Assembly: GCF_025291715.1 (NCBI RefSeq)
Contig: NZ_JAMBIZ010000003.1
Coordinates: forward strand, 124,001-188,000
DNA length: 64,000 nt
DNA from: Metasolibacillus sp.
Lineage (GTDB): Bacteria; Bacillota; Bacilli; Bacillales_A; Planococcaceae
Direction of reading: 5' to 3'
Under the pieces are notes generated by a model that saw only the letters and a program-made list of their open reading frames with translations, did no database searches and was not told where the DNA came from. Position 1 is the stretch's first letter. Each line of letters begins with the position of its first letter. This document shows, one piece after another, positions 46,444-56,126 of the stretch. Position numbers and translations under genes: made by a program.

Positions 46444-47562
46444 ATGAATAAGCGCGATTATTATGAAGTGCTAGGCCTTACGAAAGGTGCCAGTAAAGAT
46501 GAGATAAAAAAAGCTTATCGCAAGCTATCTAAGCAATATCATCCGGATATTAATAAAGAGCCGGGAGCGGATGAAAAATTTAAAGAAATCGCAGAAGCCT
46601 ATGAAGTGTTATCAGATGATCAAAAGAAAGCTCGTTATGATCAATTCGGCCATGAAGATCCAAATGCTGGCTTTGGTGGTGGTGGCTTCGGAGGCGGCGG
46701 CTTTGGCGGCTTTGAAGATATTTTTAGCTCATTTTTCGGTGGTGGCCGACGTCAAGACCCAAATGCACCGCGCAAAGGTGATGACCTACAGTATCGCATG
46801 AATCTTAGCTTTGAGGAAGCTATTTTCGGTAAGGAAGCAGAAATTGAAATTCCGCGCGACGAGCCTTGTGATACATGTCATGGCTCAGGTGCAAAGCCTG
46901 GCACAACGCCACAAACATGTTCACAGTGTAACGGTGCAGGACAAATCAATCAAACTGTCGATACACCATTAGGTCGTATTGTCAATAAGCGTAGCTGTCC
47001 AAGCTGCCGTGGTACAGGTAAAATTATCGTTGAGAAATGTTCAACTTGTCGTGGGGCAGGAACGGTGCAAAAGCGCAAAAAAATTAAAATTACTGTACCA
47101 GCAGGTGTTGATGATGGTCAACAACTGCGTGTAGCAGGTCAAGGGGAGCCGGGCGTTAACGGTGGACCAGCTGGTGATTTATATATCGTCTTCGCTGTCC
47201 GCAACCATGAGTACTTTGAACGCGATGGCGACGATATTTACTATGAATTAAAGCTGACATTCCCACAAGCTGCTTTAGGTGATGAAATTGAAGTACCAAC
47301 AGTGAATGGTAAAGTAAAATTAAAAATTCCAGCAGGTACGCAATCAGGCAAGCAGTTCCGTTTAAAAGATAAAGGGATTAAAAATGTACATGGCTATGGA
47401 GTAGGACATCAATATGTTGTCGTAAATGTTGTTACACCAACAAAGCTAACAGAAAAACAAAAGCAATTGCTGCGTGATTTTGCAGAAATTAGTGGCGATA
47501 TTCCAGAAGAGCATGGCAGTTCATTATGGGGTCAGCTAAAGAAAAAATTAAAAGGTGAATAA
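46444..47562 (+). CDS. dnaJ: Chaperone DnaJ (Hsp40)
   Basis: The 372-residue co-chaperone has the J domain with HPD at about residues 33-35, a Gly/Phe-rich stretch at about 75-110, and four zinc-binding CXXCXGXG repeats ([32 protein letters not shown]). Substrate-binding beta domains follow. ATG 46444 has GGAGTG upstream; the longer frame is not supported. Confidence 0.97.
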   Translation: MNKRDYYEVLGLTKGASKDEIKKAYRKLSKQYHPDINKEPGADEKFKEIAEAYEVLSDDQKKARYDQFGHEDPNAGFGGGGFGGGGFGGFEDIFSSFFGGGRRQDPNAPRKGDDLQYRMNLSFEEAIFGKEAEIEIPRDEPCDTCHGSGAKPGTTPQTCSQCNGAGQINQTVDTPLGRIVNKRSCPSCRGTGKIIVEKCSTCRGAGTVQKRKKIKITVPAGVDDGQQLRVAGQGEPGVNGGPAGDLYIVFAVRNHEYFERDGDDIYYELKLTFPQAALGDEIEVPTVNGKVKLKIPAGTQSGKQFRLKDKGIKNVHGYGVGHQYVVVNVVTPTKLTEKQKQLLRDFAEISGDIPEEHGSSLWGQLKKKLKGE

Positions 47563-47583
47563 TGATAAGAGGAGTGGTTGCAA

Positions 47584-48522
47584 GTGAAATGGACAGAGCT
47601 GTCAATTTTAACAACGCATGAAGCAGTAGACGCAGTATCAAATATTTTGCATGAGGCTGGTGCAAGCGGTGTTGTTATAGAAGATTCAATCGAACTAACG
47701 AAGGAAAGAATAGATCAATTTGGTGAAATTTACGCACTAAATCCAGAGGACTTCCCGAAGAATGGTGTAGTAGTGAAGGCATATTTATCTGCTACAAGCT
47801 TTTTAGCTGAAACGATTGAAGAAATTCGACTTGCAATCGCAAATCTTGTGAACTTTGATATTAATATTGGCGAAAATGTATTAACGACAAACGAAGTCCA
47901 TGAGGAAGATTGGGCGACAGCTTGGAAGCAATACTATCATCCTGTGAAAATTTCAGAGCGCTTTACAATTGTTCCAACATGGGAAGACTACACGCCTGTT
48001 TCTACAGATGAGCTGATTATCGAGCTAGACCCAGGTATGGCTTTCGGTACAGGGACACACCCAACAACGGTGATGTGCTTACAAGCGCTTGAAAAGGTTG
48101 TAAAAGAGGGGCATAGTGTTGTTGATGTTGGCACAGGCTCAGGTGTCTTATCCATTGGCGCAGCAATGCTCGGCGCAAAATCGGTGCATGCGCTTGATTT
48201 AGATGAAGTCGCAGTAAAGTCAGCACAGGAAAATATTCAGCTCAATAAAGTGGAGCATGTTGCAGAAGTATTCCATGGCAATTTACTTGATACAGTAAAG
48301 GAGCCAGCGGACGTCGTTGTTGCCAATATTTTAGCTGAAATTATTATGAGCTTTACAGATGACGCTTTTTCCATTGTGAAGCCTGGGGGCGTTTATGTAA
48401 CATCAGGTATTATCGGTGCGAAAAAAGATGAAGTAAAAGCAGCACTTGAAGCATCGGGCTTCCAAATTGAGGAAGTGTTAATGATGGAAGATTGGGTAGC
48501 AATTATTTCACGTAGACCTTAA
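47584..48522 (+). CDS. prmA: Ribosomal protein L11 methyltransferase
   Basis: Methylates ribosomal protein L11. The 312-residue enzyme begins KWTELSI, with the SAM loop [15 protein letters not shown] and the preceding family block [17 protein letters not shown] 47584 is chosen because AGAGGAG lies eight bases upstream; TTG 47578 is too close. The dnaJ-prmA-rsmE-mtaB order is the B. subtilis yqeT-yqeU-yqeV order. Confidence 0.95.
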   Translation: MKWTELSILTTHEAVDAVSNILHEAGASGVVIEDSIELTKERIDQFGEIYALNPEDFPKNGVVVKAYLSATSFLAETIEEIRLAIANLVNFDINIGENVLTTNEVHEEDWATAWKQYYHPVKISERFTIVPTWEDYTPVSTDELIIELDPGMAFGTGTHPTTVMCLQALEKVVKEGHSVVDVGTGSGVLSIGAAMLGAKSVHALDLDEVAVKSAQENIQLNKVEHVAEVFHGNLLDTVKEPADVVVANILAEIIMSFTDDAFSIVKPGGVYVTSGIIGAKKDEVKAALEASGFQIEEVLMMEDWVAIISRRP

Positions 48523-48528
48523 AAATTT

Positions 48529-48570
48529 GAGAACCAGCAGCTTACCAATGAAGCTGTTGGTTTTCTCTTC
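48529..48570 (+). terminator. Hairpin terminator after prmA
   Basis: GAGAACCAGCAGCTT pairs with AAGCTGTTGGTTTTCTC (15 pairs with small imperfections). The T tract is within the arm, so strength is uncertain. Confidence 0.65.
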
Positions 48571-48588
48571 ATCAGAAGGAGAGAGCGT

Positions 48589-49332
48589 ATGCAACGATAT
48601 TTTGTAAATGAACAATTCGATGAACAACAGCAGCTCGAAATGGTTGGAGAAAACGCAAAACATATAAGTAAAGTGATGCGCATGCAAAGCGGTGATGAAA
48701 TCGTTGTTGTCACAAATGGACAAGCCTATATTAGCGAAATTGTAGAAATTGACATAGCCGTCATTGTTCGTAACACAGGTCGCACAGTGCCGTCGCCAGA
48801 AATGCCGATTAAGGTTGATATTGCCTGTGGCTTACCAAAGGGAGATAAGCTAGAGTTAATTGCACAAAAAGCGACAGAATTAGGGATGCACGCATTAATT
48901 CCATTTGCAGCAGAGCGCTCCATCGTGAAATGGGATGACAAAAAAGGTGAGAAAAAAACGGAGCGTCTGCAAAAAATTGCACAGGAGGCAGCAGAGCAAT
49001 CACATCGTACATATGTCCCTGAAATTCAGCAGCCTATTTCATTTAAGCAATTGTTAGCGCTTGTGCCACAATACGACGCTGTTTTTATTGCCGATGAAGA
49101 AGATGCAAAGCAAATCAAACGCACAAAGTTTGCGGACAAGCTAAAAAAAGTGTATGATAGTAAATCGGAATCAATCTTATGTATTTTTGGTCCAGAAGGT
49201 GGCATCTCTCGTCAAGAAGCAGCAAGCTTATTACAGGCAGGTGCTGAAACGATGTCGCTTGGTCCTAGAATTTTACGCGCAGAAACCGCACCATTATATG
49301 CGCTTTCTGCCATTTCATATGAATTTGAATGA
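48589..49332 (+). CDS. rsmE: 16S rRNA m3U1498 methyltransferase RsmE
   Basis: A 247-residue SPOUT methyltransferase that makes 3-methyluridine in 16S rRNA. The N-terminal PUA-like domain (residues 1-70) is followed by the knotted domain with FGPEGGISRQE and LGPRILRAETAPL. GAAGGAGAGAG precedes ATG 48589. The stop overlaps the region of the mtaB start. Confidence 0.95.
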   Translation: MQRYFVNEQFDEQQQLEMVGENAKHISKVMRMQSGDEIVVVTNGQAYISEIVEIDIAVIVRNTGRTVPSPEMPIKVDIACGLPKGDKLELIAQKATELGMHALIPFAAERSIVKWDDKKGEKKTERLQKIAQEAAEQSHRTYVPEIQQPISFKQLLALVPQYDAVFIADEEDAKQIKRTKFADKLKKVYDSKSESILCIFGPEGGISRQEAASLLQAGAETMSLGPRILRAETAPLYALSAISYEFE

Positions 49333-49352
49333 AAGAAAGAGGTGTCGAAGTC

Positions 49353-50687
49353 TTGGGAACAGTAGCATTCCAAACGCTGGGCTGCAAAGTAAATCACTAC
49401 GAAACTGAGGCAATTTGGCAATTATTTAAAGAGCAGCAATACGACCGTATCGACTTTGAACAGCAGGCAGATGTCTATGTCATTAATACATGTACGGTAA
49501 CGAATACGGGAGACAAAAAATCGCGTCAAGTGATTCGTCGTGCAGTGCGTCGCAATCCAGATGCCGTTATTTGTGTAACAGGCTGCTATGCGCAAACATC
49601 ACCAGCAGAAATTATGGCAATTCCAGGGGTCGATATTGTAGTTGGTACACAAGATCGCCATAAGCTGCTTGGCTTAATCGAGCAATACCGTGAGGAGCGT
49701 GAGCCAATTAATGCAGTGCGCAATATTATGAAAAATCGAGTTTATGAGGAATTGGATGTCCCTGCATTTACAGACCGTACGCGCGCATCTTTAAAAATTC
49801 AAGAAGGCTGTAATAACTTCTGTACATTTTGTATTATTCCTTGGGCACGTGGCTTAATGCGCTCACGCGATCCACAGGAAGTGATTCGTCAAGCACAGCA
49901 ATTAGTCGATGCAGGCTATTTAGAAATCGTTTTGACTGGTATTCATACAGGTGGTTATGGGCAAGATTTTAAAGATTACAATTTAGCACAATTATTGCGT
50001 GATTTAGAGGCGCAAGTAAAAGGCTTAAAGCGCCTGCGTATTTCGTCAATTGAAGCATCGCAATTAACCGATGAAGTGATCGATGTATTACGCAAGTCAA
50101 ATATTGTTGTAAATCATTTGCATATTCCGATTCAATCAGGCTCAGATACGGTATTAAAACGTATGCGTCGTAAATATACGATGGCATTTTTCTCTGAGCG
50201 CATTACGAAATTGGCAGAAGCGTTGCCAAATTTAGCGGTAACATCTGATGTGATCGTTGGTTTCCCAGGTGAAACAGAGGAGGAGTTTATGGAAACATAT
50301 AACTTCATCCGCGACCATAAGTTTTCTGAGTTACATGTCTTCCCATATTCGAAGCGTACAGGCACACCAGCTGCACGTATGGAAGACCAAGTGGATGAGG
50401 AAATTAAAAATGAGCGCGTGCATCGCTTAATTGCCTTAAACGACCAGTTAGCGAAGGAATACGCAGCTCGCTTTGAAAATGAAGTGATGGAAGTGATTCC
50501 AGAGGAGCGCTTCAAAGAAGGCGAAAACGCAAATCTATATGTTGGCTACACAGACAACTATTTAAAAGTAGTCTTTGAAGGCACGGAAGACATGATTGGC
50601 AAATTAGTCAAAGTAAAAATCACAAAAGCAGGCTACCCATACAATGAAGGGCAATTCGTTCGTGTATTAGAGGAGCAAATGAGTTAA
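49353..50687 (+). CDS. mtaB: tRNA t6A37 methylthiotransferase MtaB
   Basis: Adds methylthio to t6A37 of tRNA. The 444-residue radical SAM enzyme has the UPF0004 domain (AFQTLGCKVNHYE, NTCTVTN, TGCYAQ), the cluster motif CNNFCTFC and a C-terminal TRAM domain. TTG 49353 follows AAAGAGGTG and matches the family N terminus; ATG 49329, which overlaps the rsmE stop, is the alternative start. Terminator at 50694. Confidence 0.94.
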   Translation: MGTVAFQTLGCKVNHYETEAIWQLFKEQQYDRIDFEQQADVYVINTCTVTNTGDKKSRQVIRRAVRRNPDAVICVTGCYAQTSPAEIMAIPGVDIVVGTQDRHKLLGLIEQYREEREPINAVRNIMKNRVYEELDVPAFTDRTRASLKIQEGCNNFCTFCIIPWARGLMRSRDPQEVIRQAQQLVDAGYLEIVLTGIHTGGYGQDFKDYNLAQLLRDLEAQVKGLKRLRISSIEASQLTDEVIDVLRKSNIVVNHLHIPIQSGSDTVLKRMRRKYTMAFFSERITKLAEALPNLAVTSDVIVGFPGETEEEFMETYNFIRDHKFSELHVFPYSKRTGTPAARMEDQVDEEIKNERVHRLIALNDQLAKEYAARFENEVMEVIPEERFKEGENANLYVGYTDNYLKVVFEGTEDMIGKLVKVKITKAGYPYNEGQFVRVLEEQMS

Positions 50688-50693
50688 GAGAAA

Positions 50694-50727
50694 GCACAGT
50701 CTACATTGCGTAGGCTGTGTTTTTTTG
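50694..50727 (+). terminator. Rho-independent terminator after mtaB
   Basis: GCACAGTCTAC pairs with GTAGGCTGTGT (one wobble) and is followed by seven T. Confidence 0.9.
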
Positions 50728-50732
50728 CAAGG

Positions 50733-50904
50733 TGCTGATATATTATGGATTTCGCTGATATATTTCTAAAAAGCGCCGATGTATCGCAGCAAGCCCTTGA
50801 TATTTTGTGAAACGCAGATAAGTGCTAGAAATTCGCAGATAACCTAGCAAATTTCGCAGATAACTCTACGTAAAACGCAGATATATTTTTAAAAATCGCA
50901 GATA
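50733..50904. repeat. Phased 21-bp repeat, nine units of CGC(A/T)GATA
   Basis: CGCAGATA occurs at 50813, 50834, 50855, 50876 and 50897, exactly 21 bases apart. Degenerate units at 50733, 50753, 50774 and 50795 extend the phase leftward with 20-21 base steps, then one step of 18. The 13 bases between the octamers are AT-rich and not conserved. It fills most of the 322-base gap between mtaB and the UvrA-like gene. A protein-binding array phased to two helical turns, or a decayed minisatellite, would both fit. Confidence 0.85.
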
Positions 50905-51009
50905 AATAATCCCTCTAAAAATTCACGCAGCTTTTCTCTAGCTCATTCTTGCCATCTCTTTCAACTTACGCTAAAGTTAGAAAGCATCACTTTTAAAGGA
51001 GGAACTTCC

Positions 51010-53262
51010 ATGGCGCAAACGTATATTGAAATTGTCAATGCGAGAGAAAACAATTTGGAAAATGTCAGCCTGCAAATTCCGAAAGGGAAACTCACTGTTT
51101 TCACAGGGGTATCAGGTTCAGGGAAATCATCTATCGTTTTTGATACAGTGGCGCAAGAAGCAGGGCGTCAATTGAATGAAACGTATAGTAGCTTTGTCCG
51201 CACATTTTTGCCAAAATACCGCAGACCTGAGGCGGATGCAATTCATAATTTATCGACAGCGATTGTCGTTGACCAAAAGCGCTTCGGTGGTAATGCACGT
51301 TCAACATTAGGCACTGCAACAGATATCAATTCACTGTTAAGACTATTATTTTCACGCTTTGCTACGCCGAGCATCGGCTATGGAAATGCTTATTCCTTTA
51401 ATGATCCGAGCGGCATGTGTTTGCAATGTGAAGGCATTGGTAAAATTATCACATTGAATATCGACACAACATTAAATAAAGAAAAATCATTAAATGACGG
51501 AGCTATTTTGCTTCCAGGCTTTGGTGTAGGCACATGGCAATGGAAGGCGTATGCAGAATCAGGCTTCTTCGATAATGACAAAAAAATACAAGATTACACC
51601 GAGCAAGAGCTGCATCAATTAATGTATGCAGAGCCGCAAAAAGTAACAGTAACGTATCAAAACAGCGAAATAAATGCCACTTATGAAGGTATTGCAGTAA
51701 AGTTTATGCGACAAAATGTCAAAACGGATAAAGATACAACAAAGGCAGCCGCAAGTAAATTAGAGCAATTTACAACGATGTGTAGCTGTCCAACATGCGA
51801 TGGTAAACGCTATAATGAGCAAGTGCTTTCTTCAAAAATATTAGGTCATTCGATTTATGATATGACGGCGATGCAGCTAGATGAATTGATGGCAGTTTTG
51901 CAAAAAATTGAAGAGCCTTTAGCAAAGGAGCTAGTTGTAGGAATTACAGAAAGGCTGCAAAGTTTATGCGATATCGGGCTTGGCTATATGACGTTAACGC
52001 GCGAAATGCCAACATTATCAGGCGGGGAATCGCAGCGTGTAAAAATGGTCAAATATTTATCTAGCAATTTAACAGGCTTAATCTATATTTTTGATGAGCC
52101 GAGTACAGGCTTGCATCCACACGATGTCTATCGCTTAAATGATTTGCTTATTAAGCTACGCGATAAAGGTAATACGGTTTTAGTTGTAGAGCATGACCCA
52201 GATGTCATTCAAATTGCAGATCATGTGATTGATGTTGGTCCAGCTGCTGGTTCACATGGTGGGCAAATTATGTTTAGTGGTAACTACGAGGAGCTGTTAA
52301 AAGCAGATACGCTAACGGCACAATATTTAAAATCGGAAGCAACAATCAAAGCGAATCCACGTCCTGCTACAGAATTTTTAGAGAGTGACAAAAGCACATT
52401 GCACAATTTGAAAAATGTTAGCTTGCGAGTGCCAACAGGTGTATTGACGGCGGTTACTGGTGTAGCTGGCTCAGGAAAAAGCACGCTTGTACATGAAGTG
52501 TTTGCAAAAAAATATCCTGAGGCCATTCGCATCGATCAAAGTGCTGTCCATGCAAATAGTCGCTCAAACCCATTGACCTATACAGGCGTGATGAATTCCA
52601 TTCGCAAAGCCTTTTCTGATGCCAATGGGGTGGATGCAGGGCTGTTTAGTTATAATTCAACGGGTGGCTGCGAGAGCTGTGGTGGTACAGGGACGGTAGA
52701 ATTAAATTTATCATTTATGGATAAAGCAGAGGTTGTATGTACACAATGTAATGGAACACGCTATAAACAAGAAGTGCTGCAATATACGTATAAAGATAAA
52801 AATATTGTCGATGTAATGGATATGACAGTGGCAGAGGCGGTAGAATTTTTCGAGGCAAAGGATATTAAGCGCAAATTAACAAGCTTAAATACGGTAGGTT
52901 TATCCTATTTAACGCTAGGACAACCACTCAACACATTGTCAGGCGGGGAATGCCAGCGTTTAAAGCTCGCGAAGGAAATGTCAACGAAGGGCAATTTATA
53001 TATTTTAGATGAGCCAACAACAGGCTTACATATGTCAGATGTAGCGACAATTTTAAATATTATGAATACGCTTGTTGACAAAGGCAACACGGTTATCGTT
53101 ATTGAGCATAATTTAGATGTAATTCGCCATAGCGACTGGATTATTGATATTGGTCCAGAAGGTGGAATTGGTGGCGGTGAAATTTTATTTGAAGGACCAC
53201 CAGTAAATATTGTCAATTGTGAGCGTTCAATTACAGCGAAGCACTTAACGGCAATAAGCTAG
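51010..53262 (+). CDS. Short UvrA-like ABC ATPase (DrrC/UvrA2 type)
   Basis: A 750-residue UvrA-family protein about 200 residues shorter than UvrA. It has two ABC modules with Walker A GVSGSGKSS and GVAGSGKST, signatures LSGGESQR and LSGGECQR, and zinc-finger Cys groups CLQCEG, CSCPTCDG, CESCGGTG and CTQCNG. The UvrB-binding region of true UvrA seems absent. Relatives give resistance to DNA-intercalating drugs or remove bulky adducts. GGAGGA precedes ATG 51010. A canonical uvrA is presumably elsewhere. Confidence 0.88.
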   Translation: MAQTYIEIVNARENNLENVSLQIPKGKLTVFTGVSGSGKSSIVFDTVAQEAGRQLNETYSSFVRTFLPKYRRPEADAIHNLSTAIVVDQKRFGGNARSTLGTATDINSLLRLLFSRFATPSIGYGNAYSFNDPSGMCLQCEGIGKIITLNIDTTLNKEKSLNDGAILLPGFGVGTWQWKAYAESGFFDNDKKIQDYTEQELHQLMYAEPQKVTVTYQNSEINATYEGIAVKFMRQNVKTDKDTTKAAASKLEQFTTMCSCPTCDGKRYNEQVLSSKILGHSIYDMTAMQLDELMAVLQKIEEPLAKELVVGITERLQSLCDIGLGYMTLTREMPTLSGGESQRVKMVKYLSSNLTGLIYIFDEPSTGLHPHDVYRLNDLLIKLRDKGNTVLVVEHDPDVIQIADHVIDVGPAAGSHGGQIMFSGNYEELLKADTLTAQYLKSEATIKANPRPATEFLESDKSTLHNLKNVSLRVPTGVLTAVTGVAGSGKSTLVHEVFAKKYPEAIRIDQSAVHANSRSNPLTYTGVMNSIRKAFSDANGVDAGLFSYNSTGGCESCGGTGTVELNLSFMDKAEVVCTQCNGTRYKQEVLQYTYKDKNIVDVMDMTVAEAVEFFEAKDIKRKLTSLNTVGLSYLTLGQPLNTLSGGECQRLKLAKEMSTKGNLYILDEPTTGLHMSDVATILNIMNTLVDKGNTVIVIEHNLDVIRHSDWIIDIGPEGGIGGGEILFEGPPVNIVNCERSITAKHLTAIS

Positions 53263-53271
53263 TTTTAGAAT

Positions 53272-53297
53272 AGTGAGGAGGAATCCTCGCTTTTTTA
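53272..53297 (+). terminator. Terminator after the UvrA-like gene
   Basis: AGTGAGGA pairs with TCCTCGCT (one wobble), four-base loop, then TTTTTT. Confidence 0.8.
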
Positions 53298-53371
53298 TAT
53301 AAAATAACGCATTTATAGACAAACTATGATATAGTTGTACGGACAACTAATATTTTTAAGGAGCGATCATG

Positions 53372-54040
53372 ATGACTCAAAATTATGCAAAAATGATTGA
53401 CCACACTTTATTAAAGGCAGATGCGATACGCGAGCAAATTGCGAAAATTTGTGAAGAAGCAAAGCAATATGATTTTGCCTCTGTTTGCGTAAATCCAACA
53501 TGGGTGAAATATAGCGCAGAGCTTTTAACAGGCACGGATGTGAAAGTATGTACGGTAATCGGCTTCCCATTAGGTGCATCTACTTCTGCAACAAAAGCAT
53601 TTGAAACAAAAGATGCGATTGCAAACGGTGCGGGTGAAATTGATATGGTTATTAATATTGGCGCATTAAAAAATGGTGAATATGAGCTTGTACGTGAGGA
53701 TATTAAGGCGGTTGTAGAGGCTGCAAACGGAACGCTTGTAAAGGTAATTATTGAAACATGCCTACTGACAGAGGAAGAAAAGATAAAAGCATGTCAATTA
53801 TCTGTTGAAGCTGGTGCGGACTTCGTAAAAACTTCTACAGGCTTTTCGACAGGTGGTGCAACAGCTGAGGATATCGCATTAATGCGCAAAACTGTAGGGC
53901 CAGAGCTTGGTGTAAAAGCATCTGGTGGTGTTCGTAATTTAGAAGATATGAAAAAAATGGTGGAGCACGGAGCAACGCGTATTGGCGCAAGCTCAGGTGT
54001 AGCAATTATGAATGGCTTAACTTCTGAATCTAATTATTAA
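53372..54040 (+). CDS. deoC: Deoxyribose-phosphate aldolase
   Basis: Splits 2-deoxyribose-5-phosphate into glyceraldehyde-3-phosphate and acetaldehyde. The 222-residue TIM barrel has IDHTLLKAD, the Schiff-base Lys in FVKTSTGFS and the second Lys in [12 protein letters not shown] 53369 and 53372 are adjacent; the second is better spaced from AAGGAG. Its product acetaldehyde is also the EutE substrate, but the genes are separated by rpsU and no shared control is seen. Confidence 0.95.
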   Translation: MTQNYAKMIDHTLLKADAIREQIAKICEEAKQYDFASVCVNPTWVKYSAELLTGTDVKVCTVIGFPLGASTSATKAFETKDAIANGAGEIDMVINIGALKNGEYELVREDIKAVVEAANGTLVKVIIETCLLTEEEKIKACQLSVEAGADFVKTSTGFSTGGATAEDIALMRKTVGPELGVKASGGVRNLEDMKKMVEHGATRIGASSGVAIMNGLTSESNY

Positions 54041-54073
54041 TACTGGCACGATTTTTATGAAAGTATCATTCAG

Positions 54074-54140
54074 CCTCCGTTAGCTATCGCAGATTTTACA
54101 AGCTTGCTTGAAGAAAATCTGAATATAGTGACACGGAGGT
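54074..54140. other. Nested inverted repeat between deoC and rpsU
   Basis: CCTCCGT...ACGGAGG encloses CAGATTTT...AAAATCTG with a CAAGC/GCTTG core. No T run follows directly. It could end deoC transcription or be a protein site; coordinates are good to one base. Confidence 0.45.
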
Positions 54141-54163
54141 ATAATTGATTTATATAGTTTCTG

Positions 54164-54192
54164 TTGACTGAAAGCATATATTAAGTTATAAT
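54164..54192 (+). promoter_or_regulatory. Sigma-A promoter of rpsU
   Basis: TTGACT (54164-54169), a 17-base spacer and a perfect TATAAT (54187-54192). A leader hairpin ACACTAAC/GTTAGTGT lies at 54203-54224, before the ribosome site. Confidence 0.85.
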
Positions 54193-54259
54193 TCTCTAGT
54201 ACACACTAACGAAGTTGTTAGTGTTGTATTGACGTGTGTTCGGAGGGAGGGAAAGAGAG

Positions 54260-54433
54260 ATGTCAAAAACTGTCGTTCGCAAAAACGAATCGCTTGAAGA
54301 TGCTCTTCGCCGCTTCAAACGTACTGTATCAAAAAGTGGTACAATTCAAGAAGTTAGAAAGCGCGAGTTCTACGAAAAACCTAGCGTAAAACGTAAAAAG
54401 AAATCAGAAGCTGCACGTAAACGTAAGTGGTAA
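54260..54433 (+). CDS. rpsU: 30S ribosomal protein S21
   Basis: A 57-residue, strongly basic protein of the 30S platform. It starts [20 protein letters not shown] and ends in a Lys/Arg-rich tail. ATG 54260 follows GGAGGGAGGG; a GTG at 54236 is upstream of that site and not used. In Bacillus rpsU is followed by yqeY; here the eut operon follows after a terminator. Confidence 0.97.
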   Translation: MSKTVVRKNESLEDALRRFKRTVSKSGTIQEVRKREFYEKPSVKRKKKSEAARKRKW

Positions 54434-54498
54434 TTTTTTCCTAAAATCCCTACGTTCAAAACACGCAATTTGATGATTCACTGAGCAGACAACAATGA

Positions 54499-54538
54499 TA
54501 CACCCCGATTTTTACATTGTAAAAATCGGGGTGTTTTG
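54499..54538 (+). terminator. Rho-independent terminator after rpsU
   Basis: ACACCCCGATTTTTAC pairs perfectly with GTAAAAATCGGGGTGT, followed by TTTTGCG. Confidence 0.93.
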
Positions 54539-54618
54539 CGTTTTATTGCTTTATAGTTAGTTAAATCGATAAAATTCTTAAAAATGCATAATTTTTGTTC
54601 ATAAAAAACAAATTGCTA

Positions 54619-54648
54619 TTGAAAATTGAATAATGTTATGGGTATAAT
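54619..54648 (+). promoter_or_regulatory. Candidate sigma-A promoter of the eut operon
   Basis: TTGAAA (54619-54624) and TATAAT (54643-54648) are 18 bases apart, about 55 bases before the eutW start. Constitutive low-level transcription of eutWV followed by antitermination would fit the known scheme. Confidence 0.7.
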
Positions 54649-54701
54649 AATGACAAAAATTCAGTACAAATTTGTGTATTTTGTAACAGGGGGTTTTTGG
54701 C

Positions 54702-56126
54702 CTGTCAAAAATAGAAAAGCTTTGTAGAAAATATACGAATCTATCTATATCAGATATTGCAAAGCTGCAACAACTAGAAACTACACTTGCATATTATGCT
54801 GAATTGGCAGAATGCTATATGTTTATTGACTGTATGGTGGACAACCAATCTCATGCGATTGTCGTAGCTGAAGCATTTCCTAAAGGGCAAAATCATTTAT
54901 ACGAACAATCTGTAATTGGCAAAATTGTTTTTGAAAGCTTTGAACCAGCTGTATTTTCTGCTTTTCGAAAAGGGGAGAAGGCTTCTGTTTCTAGGGCAAT
55001 CACACAAGAAGGGATTACAGTTGAGCAGCATGTCATTCCTATTTTTAATGACGATGAACAAGTGATTGCTGTGTTGATTAAGGAAAAGCGGATGGAAGCA
55101 CAAGAGAAGAGCGATGAAGTTGTTCAACAAATGCCATTTGCATTGATTGAGCATATCGTAAAGCCTGATTTTCAGCCAGTGCCTGTTGTTTCTGATTTAT
55201 TAGTAGAGTCGATTATTTTAACAAATCATGAAAATAAAGTGATTTATACGAATCCTGCTGGCTACCGCTTTATATCTGAGCTATCAGGACGAGATTCATT
55301 TGATAATATAGCACTAGATGAAATTTTTCCATTTTTACAGCAAGTTTATAATCAAGACGACGATGTCTTTTTTTTAGAAATTACTGTAGATGGAAAATCA
55401 TTTATCGTTAAAAAGATACCGATTCGCAATCAAAGCGACAAGGTGACATTGCTTATTATTCATGATTTGACAGAGCTGAAATTGAAAGAAAATGAGCTGA
55501 TGATGAAAACCTTCGCCATTCGTGAAATTCATCATCGTGTGAAAAATAATTTGCAAACGGTAACAAGCTTACTACGCCTGCAAATGCGTAACGCTGTATC
55601 AGCATCACACACAGCGGCTTTTCAAGAAGCACTAAATCGAATTTATAGCATTTCTTCCGTATATGAGCTTATTTTAGAAAATGAGGATAACGCAGAGGAA
55701 AAGGTAGATGTTATTGCATTAGCGAAAAAAATTGGCAACAAAATGATTGATACAGCACATACAGCAAATGTTCAATTACACGTTCAACACGATAATTTGC
55801 AGCTGTTTTGTCATTCTAAAAAAGCGGTGTCGCTTGCGATTATCATTTGTGAATTAGTGCAAAATGCATTAAAATATGCTTTTACAAGTCATCAAGAAGG
55901 TTTAATCAGCATTCATTTTTGCCAAGAAAATGCGGCTGTATCGCTTCATATTTCCGACAACGGTGTTGGTATGCATGAAGCAAAGCCATCATTAGGTATG
56001 GAAATTGTTACACGGCTTGTTGAATATGATCTAGCGGGTACTTTTACGATTATCCCTAGCGATAGAGGTACACATACTCAAATTCAGTTCCCTGTATGTG
56101 AGGAGGTATTTATTCTAAATGACTAG
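54702..56126 (+). CDS. eutW: EutW, ethanolamine-responsive sensor histidine kinase
   Basis: A 474-residue cytosolic kinase that phosphorylates EutV in response to ethanolamine. It has an N-terminal sensor region (LCRKYTNLS, FIDCMVD), a PAS-like domain (about residues 165-250), the HisKA_2 box IREIHHRVKNNLQT and a HATPase domain (ELVQNALKYA, DNGVGM). No ATG, GTG or TTG fits the conserved N terminus. The frame is open back to a stop at 54684, and CTG 54702 lies eight bases after AGGGGG and gives SKIEKLCRKYT, as in homologues. TTG 54804 is the first usual start but would remove 34 conserved residues. Confidence 0.85.
   Translation: MSKIEKLCRKYTNLSISDIAKLQQLETTLAYYAELAECYMFIDCMVDNQSHAIVVAEAFPKGQNHLYEQSVIGKIVFESFEPAVFSAFRKGEKASVSRAITQEGITVEQHVIPIFNDDEQVIAVLIKEKRMEAQEKSDEVVQQMPFALIEHIVKPDFQPVPVVSDLLVESIILTNHENKVIYTNPAGYRFISELSGRDSFDNIALDEIFPFLQQVYNQDDDVFFLEITVDGKSFIVKKIPIRNQSDKVTLLIIHDLTELKLKENELMMKTFAIREIHHRVKNNLQTVTSLLRLQMRNAVSASHTAAFQEALNRIYSISSVYELILENEDNAEEKVDVIALAKKIGNKMIDTAHTANVQLHVQHDNLQLFCHSKKAVSLAIIICELVQNALKYAFTSHQEGLISIHFCQENAAVSLHISDNGVGMHEAKPSLGMEIVTRLVEYDLAGTFTIIPSDRGTHTQIQFPVCEEVFILND

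Noticed and set aside
50733-50904. CRISPR-like regular spacing
   Set aside because: The repeated unit is only eight bases with 13-base gaps, and no cas gene is nearby; CRISPR repeats are 23-40 bases with longer spacers.
51010-53262. Canonical uvrA of nucleotide excision repair
   Set aside because: At 750 residues it is about 200 short of UvrA, seems to lack the UvrB-binding region, and is not next to uvrB.
54804-56126. eutW beginning at TTG 54804
   Set aside because: It would drop 34 residues that match the family N terminus, and no ribosome site precedes that TTG.
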